Assembly (NCBI GenBank): GCA_018713505.1
Contig: DVOL01000011.1
Coordinates: forward strand, 1 to 6,177
Direction: 5' to 3'
DNA: 6,177 bases
Source of the DNA: Faeciplasma avium
Lineage (GTDB): Bacteria; Bacillota; Clostridia; Oscillospirales; Ruminococcaceae
The notes beneath the pieces were generated by a model. It did no database searches. It had not been told where the DNA came from and saw only the letters and a list, made by a program, of their open reading frames with translations. The position numbers and the translations under genes were made by a program. This document shows positions 1-4,653 of this stretch, in pieces (the first letter of the stretch is position 1; each line of letters starts with the position of its first letter).

Positions 1-54
1 GGAGAGCCTGTGCTCTTTTATATGTATTTTCTCCTGCTCGCTAACCCCCGTCAT
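1..54 (-). CDS. Possible start of a hypothetical gene, cut by the window edge
   Basis: An ATG at 54-52 on the minus strand opens a frame with no stop for 18 codons to the window edge (MTGVSEQEKIHIKEHRLS). It lies about 45 bases beyond the spoIVB terminator hairpin and on the same strand. The composition is charged and protein-like, but no good Shine-Dalgarno sequence precedes the ATG. The segment does not look like the start of Spo0A, the usual neighbour, because a receiver domain would show a beta strand followed by an acidic pair. Two plus-strand frames are also open here, one to a TAA at 85-87 and one to a TAA at 143-145, so the end of a convergent gene is an alternative. The function cannot be recognised. 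Confidence 0.25.
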   Translation of the reverse strand, partial: MTGVSEQEKIHIKEHRLS

Positions 55-98
55 ATCATTTTTCAATATTTACAAAGCAAATTTTAATCCTTCACACA

Positions 99-143
99 CA
101 AAAGCAGGCGATACAGGGAGTAGTCTCCTAGTATTGCCTGCTT
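99..143 (-). terminator. Intrinsic terminator-like hairpin after spoIVB
   Basis: Positions 102-114 pair with 131-143 over 13 base pairs, with one G-T wobble. An inner stem (117-120 with 125-128) surrounds a TAGT loop, so the structure is almost a continuous long hairpin. Read on the minus strand it begins five bases after the spoIVB stop codon and is followed by TTTTGTGTG, a short and imperfect T tract. On the plus strand the hairpin is followed by AAAATT, so termination is more likely for leftward transcripts. The hairpin is certain; its efficiency as a terminator is inferred. Confidence 0.65.
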
Positions 144-147
144 AAAA

Positions 148-1350
148 TTACCCCGCCGCCTCGAGCATGTTCTCAATAAAGATTCCATATCCTCTTGACG
201 GGTCGCTCAAAAAGACATGGGTCACGGCTCCAACCAGCTTGCCGTTTTGAAGTATCGGGCTGCCGGACATTCCCTGGACAATTCCGCCGGTCTGGGACAA
301 AAGCTCCGGGTCGGTGACTCTTATTACCAGGTTTTTGGTGCCCAGGCCGTCGCTGAGGCTTATCCTCTCGATTTCGACCTCATACTCCTTCGGGGTGTTG
401 CCGGATATCGTGGTGAGGATGCTTGCCTTGCCCTCGCAGACCTCCTGACGGAAGGCGATTGGCACAGCCTCGCCGTGCGGGGGATAGGTCATGACGCCGA
501 AAACTCCCTGCTCGCAGTTTTTGGTGACGCTTCCTGCCGCCAGCCCGGACACAAAGGTCCCGAAAAGCTCTCCGGGACAGCCACGCTCGCCTCTTTCGTA
601 GCCGGTTACGGTGACATCCACTATCTCCCCGGAGCCTAGAGGGAGTGTCCTTTGGGTGTCGCAGTCGGATATCGGGTGACCCAGCGCTCCGTAGCAGCCG
701 GTTTTAGGGTCTATATAGGTAAGCGTCCCCACGCCTGCCGAGCTGTCCCTAATCCAGATTCCTCCCTTGAAGCTGCCGTCCGCCTGTGACTGCACCGGGA
801 CAAGGGAGGTCTCATAGGAATCCCTGCCTCTTTGCACCGTGAGAGCTATCGGCTCTCCGCCCGATTCGCTTATTATCTGGGACAGCCTTGCCGAGGAGCT
901 AAGACGCTCTCCGTTTGCGCTGACTATATTGTCCCCGGCGACCAGTCCGGCGTCCTTAGCCGGGCAGACACCCTCTAGGACCTCCTGAAGCTTCACCACC
1001 ATAACGCCGTCTGTAAGAAATTTAATCCCTATCGGACTCCCTCCAGGGATGAGTGAGGGAGCCTTTGCGCTTTTAAGCTCGGCGTCCTTTATGGGCACCG
1101 TACCCCAGAGCTTTAGCTCGCCGCTGCAAAGGCTGTCGCCGTTTGCTGACGCAAGAACGGAGTCCTCGCTCCGATACAGCCTGACATCCAAAAGACAGCC
1201 CAGCCTTGAGTACCCGGCGGACATCCCCTCCGTGAGATAGTAGCTGTCGGGGAGGCTGTGGCTGTAGAAGCCTACAATCGCCATGACCGCAAGAGCCGCT
1301 GTCAGAAATACGGCGGCTGTCCCCTTTATTAGCCTTGACACTCTTTTCAT
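148..1350 (-). CDS. spoIVB: SpoIVB sporulation serine protease (peptidase family S55, PDZ domain)
   Basis: The 400-residue product resembles SpoIVB, the forespore protease secreted into the space between the two spore membranes. There it cleaves SpoIVFA and triggers pro-sigma-K processing (established mainly in Bacillus subtilis). In order: a short basic N-terminus, one membrane-anchoring signal helix (about residues 10-28), a PDZ domain (about 105-185) with the expected AGLVAGDNIVSANG segment, and the S55 peptidase domain. The likely catalytic residues are His225 in GHPIS, Ser362 in GIVQGMSGSP and Asp347 in VTDPELL; the Asp-to-Ser distance of 15 equals that of the B. subtilis triad (363 and 378). 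Length is close to the usual 400-430. The start is supported by GGAGGA at 1366-1361, ten bases upstream. A sigma-F or sigma-G promoter is expected but I could not find a convincing one. All key motifs are intact. Confidence 0.96.
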   Translation of the reverse strand: MKRVSRLIKGTAAVFLTAALAVMAIVGFYSHSLPDSYYLTEGMSAGYSRLGCLLDVRLYRSEDSVLASANGDSLCSGELKLWGTVPIKDAELKSAKAPSLIPGGSPIGIKFLTDGVMVVKLQEVLEGVCPAKDAGLVAGDNIVSANGERLSSSARLSQIISESGGEPIALTVQRGRDSYETSLVPVQSQADGSFKGGIWIRDSSAGVGTLTYIDPKTGCYGALGHPISDCDTQRTLPLGSGEIVDVTVTGYERGERGCPGELFGTFVSGLAAGSVTKNCEQGVFGVMTYPPHGEAVPIAFRQEVCEGKASILTTISGNTPKEYEVEIERISLSDGLGTKNLVIRVTDPELLSQTGGIVQGMSGSPILQNGKLVGAVTHVFLSDPSRGYGIFIENMLEAAG

Positions 1351-1401
1351 TTATCCTAAATCCTCCAATTTTGCCTTAAACCTATAATTTCTATCCAAAA
1401 T

Positions 1402-1451
1402 ACCTGCACAGGCAAAGCGGTATATTCTGCCGCCGCAGGTCTTTAGCCTGT
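1402..1451. repeat. Nested inverted repeat in the spoIVB upstream region
   Basis: ACCTGC (1402-1407) is complementary to GCAGGT (1435-1440). Inside it, GGCA (1411-1414) is complementary to TGCC (1428-1431), with symmetrical three-base gaps between the outer and inner arms. A competing pair, ACAGGC (1408-1413) with GCCTGT (1446-1451), overlaps the first, so two exclusive folds are possible. The element sits 50-100 bases upstream of spoIVB. It could be a DNA binding site or a leader structure if the spoIVB transcript starts above it. The pairing is seen directly; any function is inferred. Confidence 0.35.
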
Positions 1452-1553
1452 AGTATTTTTAGCAGTCTGCCGCAAAATAAACCTGGTAACAAAAAAGCAT
1501 TATTTTCTTAGACCGCCATAGGACGATTTTTTATTTTTACTCCCCTGCGGTAC

Positions 1554-1583
1554 TTGAATGTTGACCCTGTGGTATGATATAAT
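1554..1583 (+). promoter_or_regulatory. Sigma-A type promoter with extended -10 element
   Basis: TTGAAT (1554-1559) serves as a moderate -35 box. After an 18-base spacer comes a perfect TATAAT (1578-1583), preceded by TG at the extended -10 position (TGATATAAT). Transcription would start near 1590 and run into the DUF2500-like gene, giving a leader of about 145 bases. A better-looking TTGACC at 1561-1566 is only 11 bases from the -10 box, too close to act as its -35. Confidence 0.7.
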
Positions 1584-1586
1584 AAG

Positions 1587-1607
1587 TTCAAGCGTTGCGC
1601 TTTTGAA
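1587..1607 (+). other. Small hairpin at the predicted 5' end of the leader transcript
   Basis: AAGCG (1590-1594) pairs with CGCTT (1598-1602) around a three-base loop. The helix can extend by TTC/GAA (1587-1589 with 1605-1607) across a two-base T bulge. The predicted transcription start (about 1590) lies at the base of the stem, so the structure could protect the 5' end of the mRNA. That role is speculative. Confidence 0.3.
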
Positions 1608-1645
1608 TTTCTAGGCTTATTTGCAGGCACGGGCGGGGATTTCTG

Positions 1646-1753
1646 ATGTATTTGGAATACCTTGATTTTTACAATTACGACGGGGACGGCTCGGGGACTT
1701 TAATACAATCTTTGGTACAGGATGGGGGAGTGGCGGATGGAAAACATCGCTGA
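1646..1753 (+). CDS. Possible 35-residue leader peptide
   Basis: An ATG at 1646, with GGCGGGG (1632-1638) seven bases upstream, opens a 35-codon frame ending in TGA at 1751-1753. That places its end 17 bases inside the downstream gene. The peptide contains an acidic, glycine-rich stretch (NYDGDGSGT). It resembles no leader peptide I know and has no run of a single regulatory amino acid. It could couple translation to the next gene, but a chance frame is just as likely. Confidence 0.2.
   Translation: MYLEYLDFYNYDGDGSGTLIQSLVQDGGVADGKHR
1724..1730 (+). promoter_or_regulatory. Ribosome binding site that decides the DUF2500-like gene start
   Basis: GGGGGAG ends six bases before the ATG at 1737. 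The alternative in-frame ATG at 1722 would overlap this site and has no comparable purine-rich sequence upstream, so the start at 1737 is preferred. Confidence 0.6.
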
Positions 1754-2084
1754 TTATATCTCTTTGGTCTGCGCTGTGGCTGCGGCGGCATTGTTTTTAA
1801 ATGTCATGATAAGGGGAATCATAGGCACGGCAAAGGGAGGACGGGGAAAGGTTGAAACCGTCCGGGCGGAGCTGTGCGAAAAGCTTGACGGGGATAGCGG
1901 GTCAAAAACGCCGCCGACCTTGGTTTTTCGTATGGAGGACGGAAGTAAGGCTGTTCTTAGCGCCACCAAAAAGGAATACGACACGCTGAAGATAGGCTCG
2001 AAGGGAGTGCTTTCCCACAAAAATCACTGCCTTCTTGACTTTGAGATAAAGGACTCTTGGGAGGAGCAAAATGAGAAAGAATAA
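1737..2084 (+). CDS. DUF2500-like single-span membrane protein
   Basis: The 115-residue product (120 if ATG 1722 is used) has one N-terminal membrane helix (about residues 4-28, rich in Ala, Val, Leu and Ile). A small soluble domain follows. Its pattern is a KVETVRAEL strand, a loop with Gly/Asp/Ser, the strand TLVFRMEDGSKAVLSATKKEYDTL, then IGSKGVLSHKNHCLLDFEI. This resembles the DUF2500 family, small membrane-anchored beta proteins of unknown function in Firmicutes. No catalytic residues stand out. The gene is first in its transcription unit, behind the promoter at 1554-1583, and its end overlaps the next gene by 14 bases, suggesting translational coupling. The family assignment comes from recognising the pattern, not from a search. 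Confidence 0.75.
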   Translation: MENIADYISLVCAVAAAALFLNVMIRGIIGTAKGGRGKVETVRAELCEKLDGDSGSKTPPTLVFRMEDGSKAVLSATKKEYDTLKIGSKGVLSHKNHCLLDFEIKDSWEEQNEKE

Positions 2085-2565
2085 CGAAGCTGCCGACAGG
2101 CCTGTTCAGACCGGCTACAAAAGATACTCCGACAATAAGCTCACAATCGGGATGAAGATACTTTTCAGCCTGGTATACGCCTGGTCCTGCTTTTTCTGGG
2201 GCGGAGTGACAGTAATCAATTTCTACTGGTTTATGCCTCAGGAGGCTCACCTTGCGTCCGGCTTTTTAATTGGAGACATCTTTATAACTCTGGGGCTTAT
2301 AGCCTGCTGGCTTAGGTGCTACATCCTGCAATTTCCTTTGAATGTAATAGGCGGAAGCATATACCTTGTCAACGCCGGCGAGATGATAGATAATTCCGCA
2401 AAGACCGTCTTTACCCCCTCCTTCGAGCTTAGGTATATGCCGGTGGCGATTATTTTGATACTCTCGCTCTGCCTGCTGGTTTTGCAGCTTATAAGCTTCT
2501 TTGCAAAAAGGAGCCAAGCTAAGGAGGAGTACAACAACCGTCCGTCTGGGAGCATACTGGATTAG
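2071..2565 (+). CDS. Four-helix membrane protein of unknown function
   Basis: The 164-residue product has a polar N-terminal tail (residues 1-25) and hydrophobic segments at about 28-54, 62-81, 84-103 and 122-145. It ends in a charged tail. Aromatic residues cluster in the first helix and the loop after it (YAWSCFFWGG, NFYWFMP). The third segment is amphipathic, and it is the least certain to span the membrane. No known transporter or enzyme motif is visible. The start ATG is well supported by GGGAGGAG four bases upstream. The gene overlaps the DUF2500-like gene by 14 bases in a different frame, so the two are probably translated together and their products may act together at the membrane. 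I do not recognise the family. Confidence 0.82.
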   Translation: MRKNNEAADRPVQTGYKRYSDNKLTIGMKILFSLVYAWSCFFWGGVTVINFYWFMPQEAHLASGFLIGDIFITLGLIACWLRCYILQFPLNVIGGSIYLVNAGEMIDNSAKTVFTPSFELRYMPVAIILILSLCLLVLQLISFFAKRSQAKEEYNNRPSGSILD

Positions 2566-2604
2566 CGGCAGTATATATTTTATCGGGGATAATAAAATGT
2601 AGCG

Positions 2605-2634
2605 TGCAGGTTTTTTAGGACGGGTAACCCTGCA
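2605..2634 (+). other. Weak hairpin between the membrane-protein gene and murI
   Basis: TGCAGG (2605-2610) is fully complementary to CCTGCA (2629-2634), with an 18-base loop containing GGGTAACCC. A/T-rich sequence follows (AATTTCTTT), but without a proper T run. It may be a poor terminator or leader structure. I found no convincing murI promoter between 2566 and 2657, so read-through from upstream is likely. Confidence 0.3.
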
Positions 2635-2657
2635 AATTTCTTTGAAAAGGTGATTTC

Positions 2658-3467
2658 ATGACAGACAGGCTTCGTCCCATAGGGGTTTTTGATTCCGGAG
2701 TCGGCGGGCTGACGACGGTAAGGGAGCTTACACGCCTTCTTCCGGGGGAGGATATAATATATCTCGGAGACACTGCAAGGGTGCCATACGGCACCAAGAG
2801 CCGGGAGACTATAAAAAGGTACGCCAAGCAGGACTTTGAGTTTTTGAAGCGGTTTGATGTAAAGCTTATCGTCGCCGCCTGCGGAACGGTGTCCTCCACC
2901 GTCGAGCCGGGGGAGCTTGGCCAGGGGCTTTACACCGGGGTTATAGAGCCTGCGGTGGAGGCTGCCGTCAGGGCGACAGTCTCAAAAAGAATCGGGATAA
3001 TCGGAACAAGCGCAACCATAAGGAGCGGGAGCTACTCAAGCCTTATAAAAAGGGAGCTTCCCGGAGCCGTGGTGGTGGAAAAGGCGTGCCCTATGTTCGT
3101 GCCGCTGGTGGAAAATGGCTATACCTCCAGGGACTGCCTTCCCTGCGTTGAGATAGCAAGGGAGTATCTTCTTCCGCTGAAGGAGGCGGGGGTCGACACT
3201 CTGATATTAGGCTGTACACATTATCCCATAATATCCGATGTTATATCGATGATTATGGGAAGCGAGGTCAAGCTTATCTCCTCAGGAGGGGAGGCGGGCC
3301 GCAGAGCGGTCAGGCTTCTTAGCGAGAACTCTCTTTTGAGCGATAAAAGGGAGGGCGGCAGGGTCACTCTTTACTGTACCGACAGTCCCGAGCTTTTCAG
3401 AGAGAACGCAAGGCACTTCCTGGAGGGACTTATGGACGCCGACATCATAGGCTGTAGTATAGAGTAG
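2658..3467 (+). CDS. murI: Glutamate racemase
   Basis: The 269-residue product belongs to the Asp/Glu racemase family and interconverts L- and D-glutamate in the cytoplasm, supplying D-Glu for peptidoglycan stem peptides. Family signatures appear in order: IGVFDSGVGG (residues 8-17, with Asp12 and Ser13), YLGDTARVPYGTKS (35-48), the first catalytic cysteine Cys75 in VAACGTVSS, GTSATIRSGSY (116-126), CPMFVPLVENG (144-154), and the second catalytic cysteine Cys186 with His188 in LGCTHYP (184-190). Length is normal for the family (about 255-290). One oddity is Gly76: most family members have Asn after the first cysteine (ACNT), and that Asn contacts the substrate. The start is supported by AAAGGTGA six bases upstream. 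The DUF1934 gene follows closely. Confidence 0.95.
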   Translation: MTDRLRPIGVFDSGVGGLTTVRELTRLLPGEDIIYLGDTARVPYGTKSRETIKRYAKQDFEFLKRFDVKLIVAACGTVSSTVEPGELGQGLYTGVIEPAVEAAVRATVSKRIGIIGTSATIRSGSYSSLIKRELPGAVVVEKACPMFVPLVENGYTSRDCLPCVEIAREYLLPLKEAGVDTLILGCTHYPIISDVISMIMGSEVKLISSGGEAGRRAVRLLSENSLLSDKREGGRVTLYCTDSPELFRENARHFLEGLMDADIIGCSIE

Positions 3468-3502
3468 CAAAAATCGGTACGGCAGGCTAATGCGGAGCCG
3501 GG

Positions 3503-3508
3503 AAAGGA
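3503..3508 (+). promoter_or_regulatory. Ribosome binding site favouring a TTG start for the DUF1934 gene
   Basis: AAAGGA lies eight bases before an in-frame TTG at 3517, inside the frame that opens at ATG 3490. The upstream ATG has only a weak GGCAGG before it. Starting at TTG gives MKDVIIT, the usual start of this family. Confidence 0.5.
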
Positions 3509-3516
3509 AATACAAA

Positions 3517-3972
3517 TTGAAGGATGTAATTATTACCATGCTCTCCAGCGTCAAGGGGCCGATGGGAGAGGACAGCACCGAGCTTATAACCGACGGCTCC
3601 TACACAAAAAATCAGTGGGGCTGTGTGTTTGCCTACTCCGAGTCGGACGCAACCGGCTATGACGGCTCTGAAACGGTCGTCAGCGTCTGCCCGGGAGAGC
3701 GTTTGGAGCTTGTAAGGACTGGAAACGCCAGCACCGAGCTTCTAATCGAGACCGACGAAAGAAACTACTGCACCTATCGCACACCCTTCGGCGAGATGAC
3801 CATAAGCACCCTTGCAAAAAGGGTGGAGGCCGACCTCGGCGAGGACTGGGCGGAGATTGCGGCGGATTATGTTCTTGACATCAACTCAGTCTCGGCGGGG
3901 GAGTACAGTCTTAAAATTTCAATAAGGCCGGACAATTCCGAAAAATCAATGTCAGCTGAGGTCTGCTCCTAG
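3517..3972 (+). CDS. DUF1934 (YwiB-like, calycin-fold) protein
   Basis: The product is 151 residues from TTG 3517, or 160 from ATG 3490. It matches the DUF1934 pattern: KDVIITMLSSV, ELITDGSYTKNQWGCVFAYSESDATGYDGSETVVSV, an ELVRTGNASTELLIETDERNYCTYRTPFGEMTIS core and a terminal YVLDINSVSAGEYSLKISI strand. Family members fold as small calycin-like beta barrels; the biochemical role is unknown. There is no signal peptide or membrane segment, so it is probably cytoplasmic. The nearest possible start is 22 bases after the murI stop and I see no promoter between them, so it is probably co-transcribed with murI. A third start, ATG 3538, would remove the first strand and is unlikely. Confidence 0.88.
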   Translation: MKDVIITMLSSVKGPMGEDSTELITDGSYTKNQWGCVFAYSESDATGYDGSETVVSVCPGERLELVRTGNASTELLIETDERNYCTYRTPFGEMTISTLAKRVEADLGEDWAEIAADYVLDINSVSAGEYSLKISIRPDNSEKSMSAEVCS

Positions 3973-3990
3973 AAGCAATAGCCGTCAGGA

Positions 3991-4020
3991 TGAATAACGA
4001 CCTTTCTTTGAGATATAATA
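3991..4020 (+). promoter_or_regulatory. Promoter before the lipoprotein gene, sigma-G-like or sigma-A
   Basis: TGAATA (3991-3996) and TATAATA (4014-4020) are separated by 17 bases. The spacing and -35 match the forespore sigma-G pattern (consensus about GNATA, 17-18 bases, CATNHTA); the -10 differs only in its first base. Read as a sigma-A promoter, TATAAT (4014-4019) is perfect, but the best -35 (ATGAAT, 3990-3995, spacer 18) matches only three of six positions. Transcription would start near 4026, about 100 bases before the coding region. Confidence 0.5.
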
Positions 4021-4024
4021 TCCA

Positions 4025-4099
4025 CAAGCTAGTTTGCTTGATTGGGCGGGCGGCGAGTCAAGCCGGCGGAGCTTTTCCTGCCGTGCGGTCCGTCCGGTT
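4025..4099 (+). other. Structured leader of the lipoprotein gene: two hairpins
   Basis: The first hairpin is CAAGC/GCTTG (4025-4029 with 4036-4040), at the predicted transcript start. The second pairs 4061-4070 with 4089-4099 over ten base pairs, with one bulged T at 4093; eight of them join CCGGCGGA to TCCGTCCGG. The latter ends nine bases before the Shine-Dalgarno sequence GAAAGGA (4108-4114), and no T run follows it. It could therefore act on mRNA stability or translation, rather than as a terminator for the DUF1934 gene. I recognise no riboswitch class. Confidence 0.4.
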
Positions 4100-4124
4100 A
4101 TATTCTTGAAAGGAAATAAAAGCC

Positions 4125-4499
4125 ATGAAAAGATTTTTGCTATTTTCCATCGCCTGCGTGCTCTGTCTGGGACTGTTAGCCGGCTGTAACGACAGCGAGA
4201 CCGGCCGTATTGACGGCTCTGAGCCGTCTATACAGCTCCCCGGCACGACTCCCAGCACTCCTACCGGCACCAACCCGTCGGTAAGCTCGGGCAGTATAAG
4301 CACGCCCACAGGCTCCGAGCCCTCCTCATCGGCTCCCGGGACCGTCACCACTCCCGACACGGGCGTGACGCCCTCTCCCTCACTGACCGAGGACGATGCA
4401 AGCGATTCCCGTGACGAAAGGAGCGGGTCGGACAGGCCGGACAGCTCGGGCGGCAGAAATGAAAGCGACAGGGAAGGCTCTGGCAATTCGGCGGATTGA
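4125..4499 (+). CDS. Small Ser/Thr/Pro-rich lipoprotein
   Basis: The 124-residue product starts with a lipoprotein signal peptide: basic MKR, a hydrophobic core to residue 18 and the lipobox LAGC, with Cys21 as the lipidated residue. The mature part has no predicted fold. Residues 22-87 are rich in Ser, Thr, Pro and Gly with repeated GSEPS and TPTG motifs, like a flexible spacer. Residues 88-124 are rich in Asp, Glu, Arg, Ser and Gly. It would sit on the outer face of the membrane as a disordered tether. The start has GAAAGGA ten bases upstream. The gene appears to be transcribed alone, between its own promoter (3991-4020) and a strong terminator. I recognise no homologous family, and low-complexity sequence makes homology hard to judge. 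Confidence 0.8.
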   Translation: MKRFLLFSIACVLCLGLLAGCNDSETGRIDGSEPSIQLPGTTPSTPTGTNPSVSSGSISTPTGSEPSSSAPGTVTTPDTGVTPSPSLTEDDASDSRDERSGSDRPDSSGGRNESDREGSGNSAD

Positions 4500-4510
4500 G
4501 GTTAATACAG

Positions 4511-4551
4511 AGAGGGCAGGATGCGCTTTGCTTCCGCCCTCTTATTTTTTT
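4511..4551 (+). terminator. Strong intrinsic terminator after the lipoprotein gene
   Basis: AGAGGGC (4511-4517) pairs with GCCCTCT (4536-4542). An inner stem forms between GGA-GC and GC-TCC around a GCTTT loop. The hairpin is followed by TATTTTTTTC. It begins 12 bases after the lipoprotein stop codon and separates that gene from the esterase-flavoprotein unit. Confidence 0.9.
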
Positions 4552-4570
4552 CAAAAATTGCTTTTAGCTC

Positions 4571-4599
4571 TTGAAATAAAGGCTTGATTATAGTATACT
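4571..4599 (+). promoter_or_regulatory. Sigma-A promoter of the esterase-flavoprotein unit
   Basis: TTGAAA (4571-4576, five of six consensus bases) is followed by an ideal 17-base spacer and TATACT (4594-4599, five of six). Transcription should start near 4606, leaving a leader of about 48 bases. Confidence 0.82.
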
Positions 4600-4605
4600 T
4601 TAGCT

Positions 4606-4618
4606 TGACGGACCGTCA
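4606..4618. promoter_or_regulatory. Operator-like perfect dyad over the transcription start
   Basis: TGACGG-A-CCGTCA is a perfect inverted repeat with six-base arms and a one-base centre. It begins seven bases after the -10 box, so it covers the predicted +1 to +13. The one-base spacer is too short for an RNA hairpin, so a dimeric repressor site fits better. Downstream, CGGTC (4625-4629) also complements GACCG (4611-4615) and could form a weak RNA stem. Confidence 0.45.
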
Positions 4619-4639
4619 GGAAGGCGGTCAATAAAATAA

Positions 4640-4646
4640 GGGAGGA
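4640..4646 (+). promoter_or_regulatory. Ribosome binding site that decides a TTG start
   Basis: GGGAGGA lies seven bases before the TTG at 4654. The ATG at 4646 overlaps this site and gives only ATG-CTT-ACT-TGA, so it cannot be the start. No other in-frame start is equally well placed. Confidence 0.75.
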
Positions 4647-4653
4647 TGCTTAC

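Larger units (their letters stand above)
1351..1736. other. Divergent intergenic region between spoIVB and the DUF2500-like gene
   Basis: About 390 bases separate the two divergent genes. On the spoIVB side lie its Shine-Dalgarno sequence (1361-1366) and a set of nested inverted repeats (1402-1451). The middle (about 1470-1550) is A/T-rich, with long T runs at 1525-1537 that are not preceded by a good stem, so I do not call a terminator there. On the right side are an extended -10 promoter (1554-1583), a small hairpin at the predicted transcript start and a possible 35-codon reading frame. TCTGCCGC occurs twice as a direct repeat, at 1426-1433 and 1466-1473. No RNA gene or riboswitch class was recognised. 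Confidence 0.6.

Noticed and set aside
1..145. End of a convergent plus-strand gene
   Set aside because: Two plus-strand frames are open from the edge, but their translations are hydrophobic or low-information and show no recognisable family. This could not be excluded, only not supported.
217..639. 140-codon plus-strand open frame
   Set aside because: It lies entirely antisense to the catalytic region of spoIVB, whose motifs are unmistakable, and its translation shows no family signature.
1370..1440. Sigma-G promoter for spoIVB on the minus strand
   Set aside because: GAATA followed 16 bases later by CAGGTAT was considered, but the -10 element matches the consensus at too few positions to support a call.
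1511..1537. Terminator suggested by the T runs at 1525-1537
   Set aside because: No stable stem directly precedes the T runs; only a distant five-base complement (ACCGC with GCGGT) was found.
1561..1583. TTGACC paired with TATAAT as a promoter
   Set aside because: The spacer is only 11 bases, too short for any sigma-A promoter. TTGAAT at 1554 with an 18-base spacer and extended -10 fits better.
2566..2600. Separate murI promoter with GATAAT (2588-2593) as -10
   Set aside because: No acceptable -35 box lies 16-18 bases upstream.
4058..4486. 142-codon minus-strand open frame rich in Pro, Ser, Glu and Val
   Set aside because: It is the reverse-strand shadow of the low-complexity lipoprotein gene. 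The plus-strand frame has a ribosome binding site, signal peptide and lipobox, and ends at a terminator.
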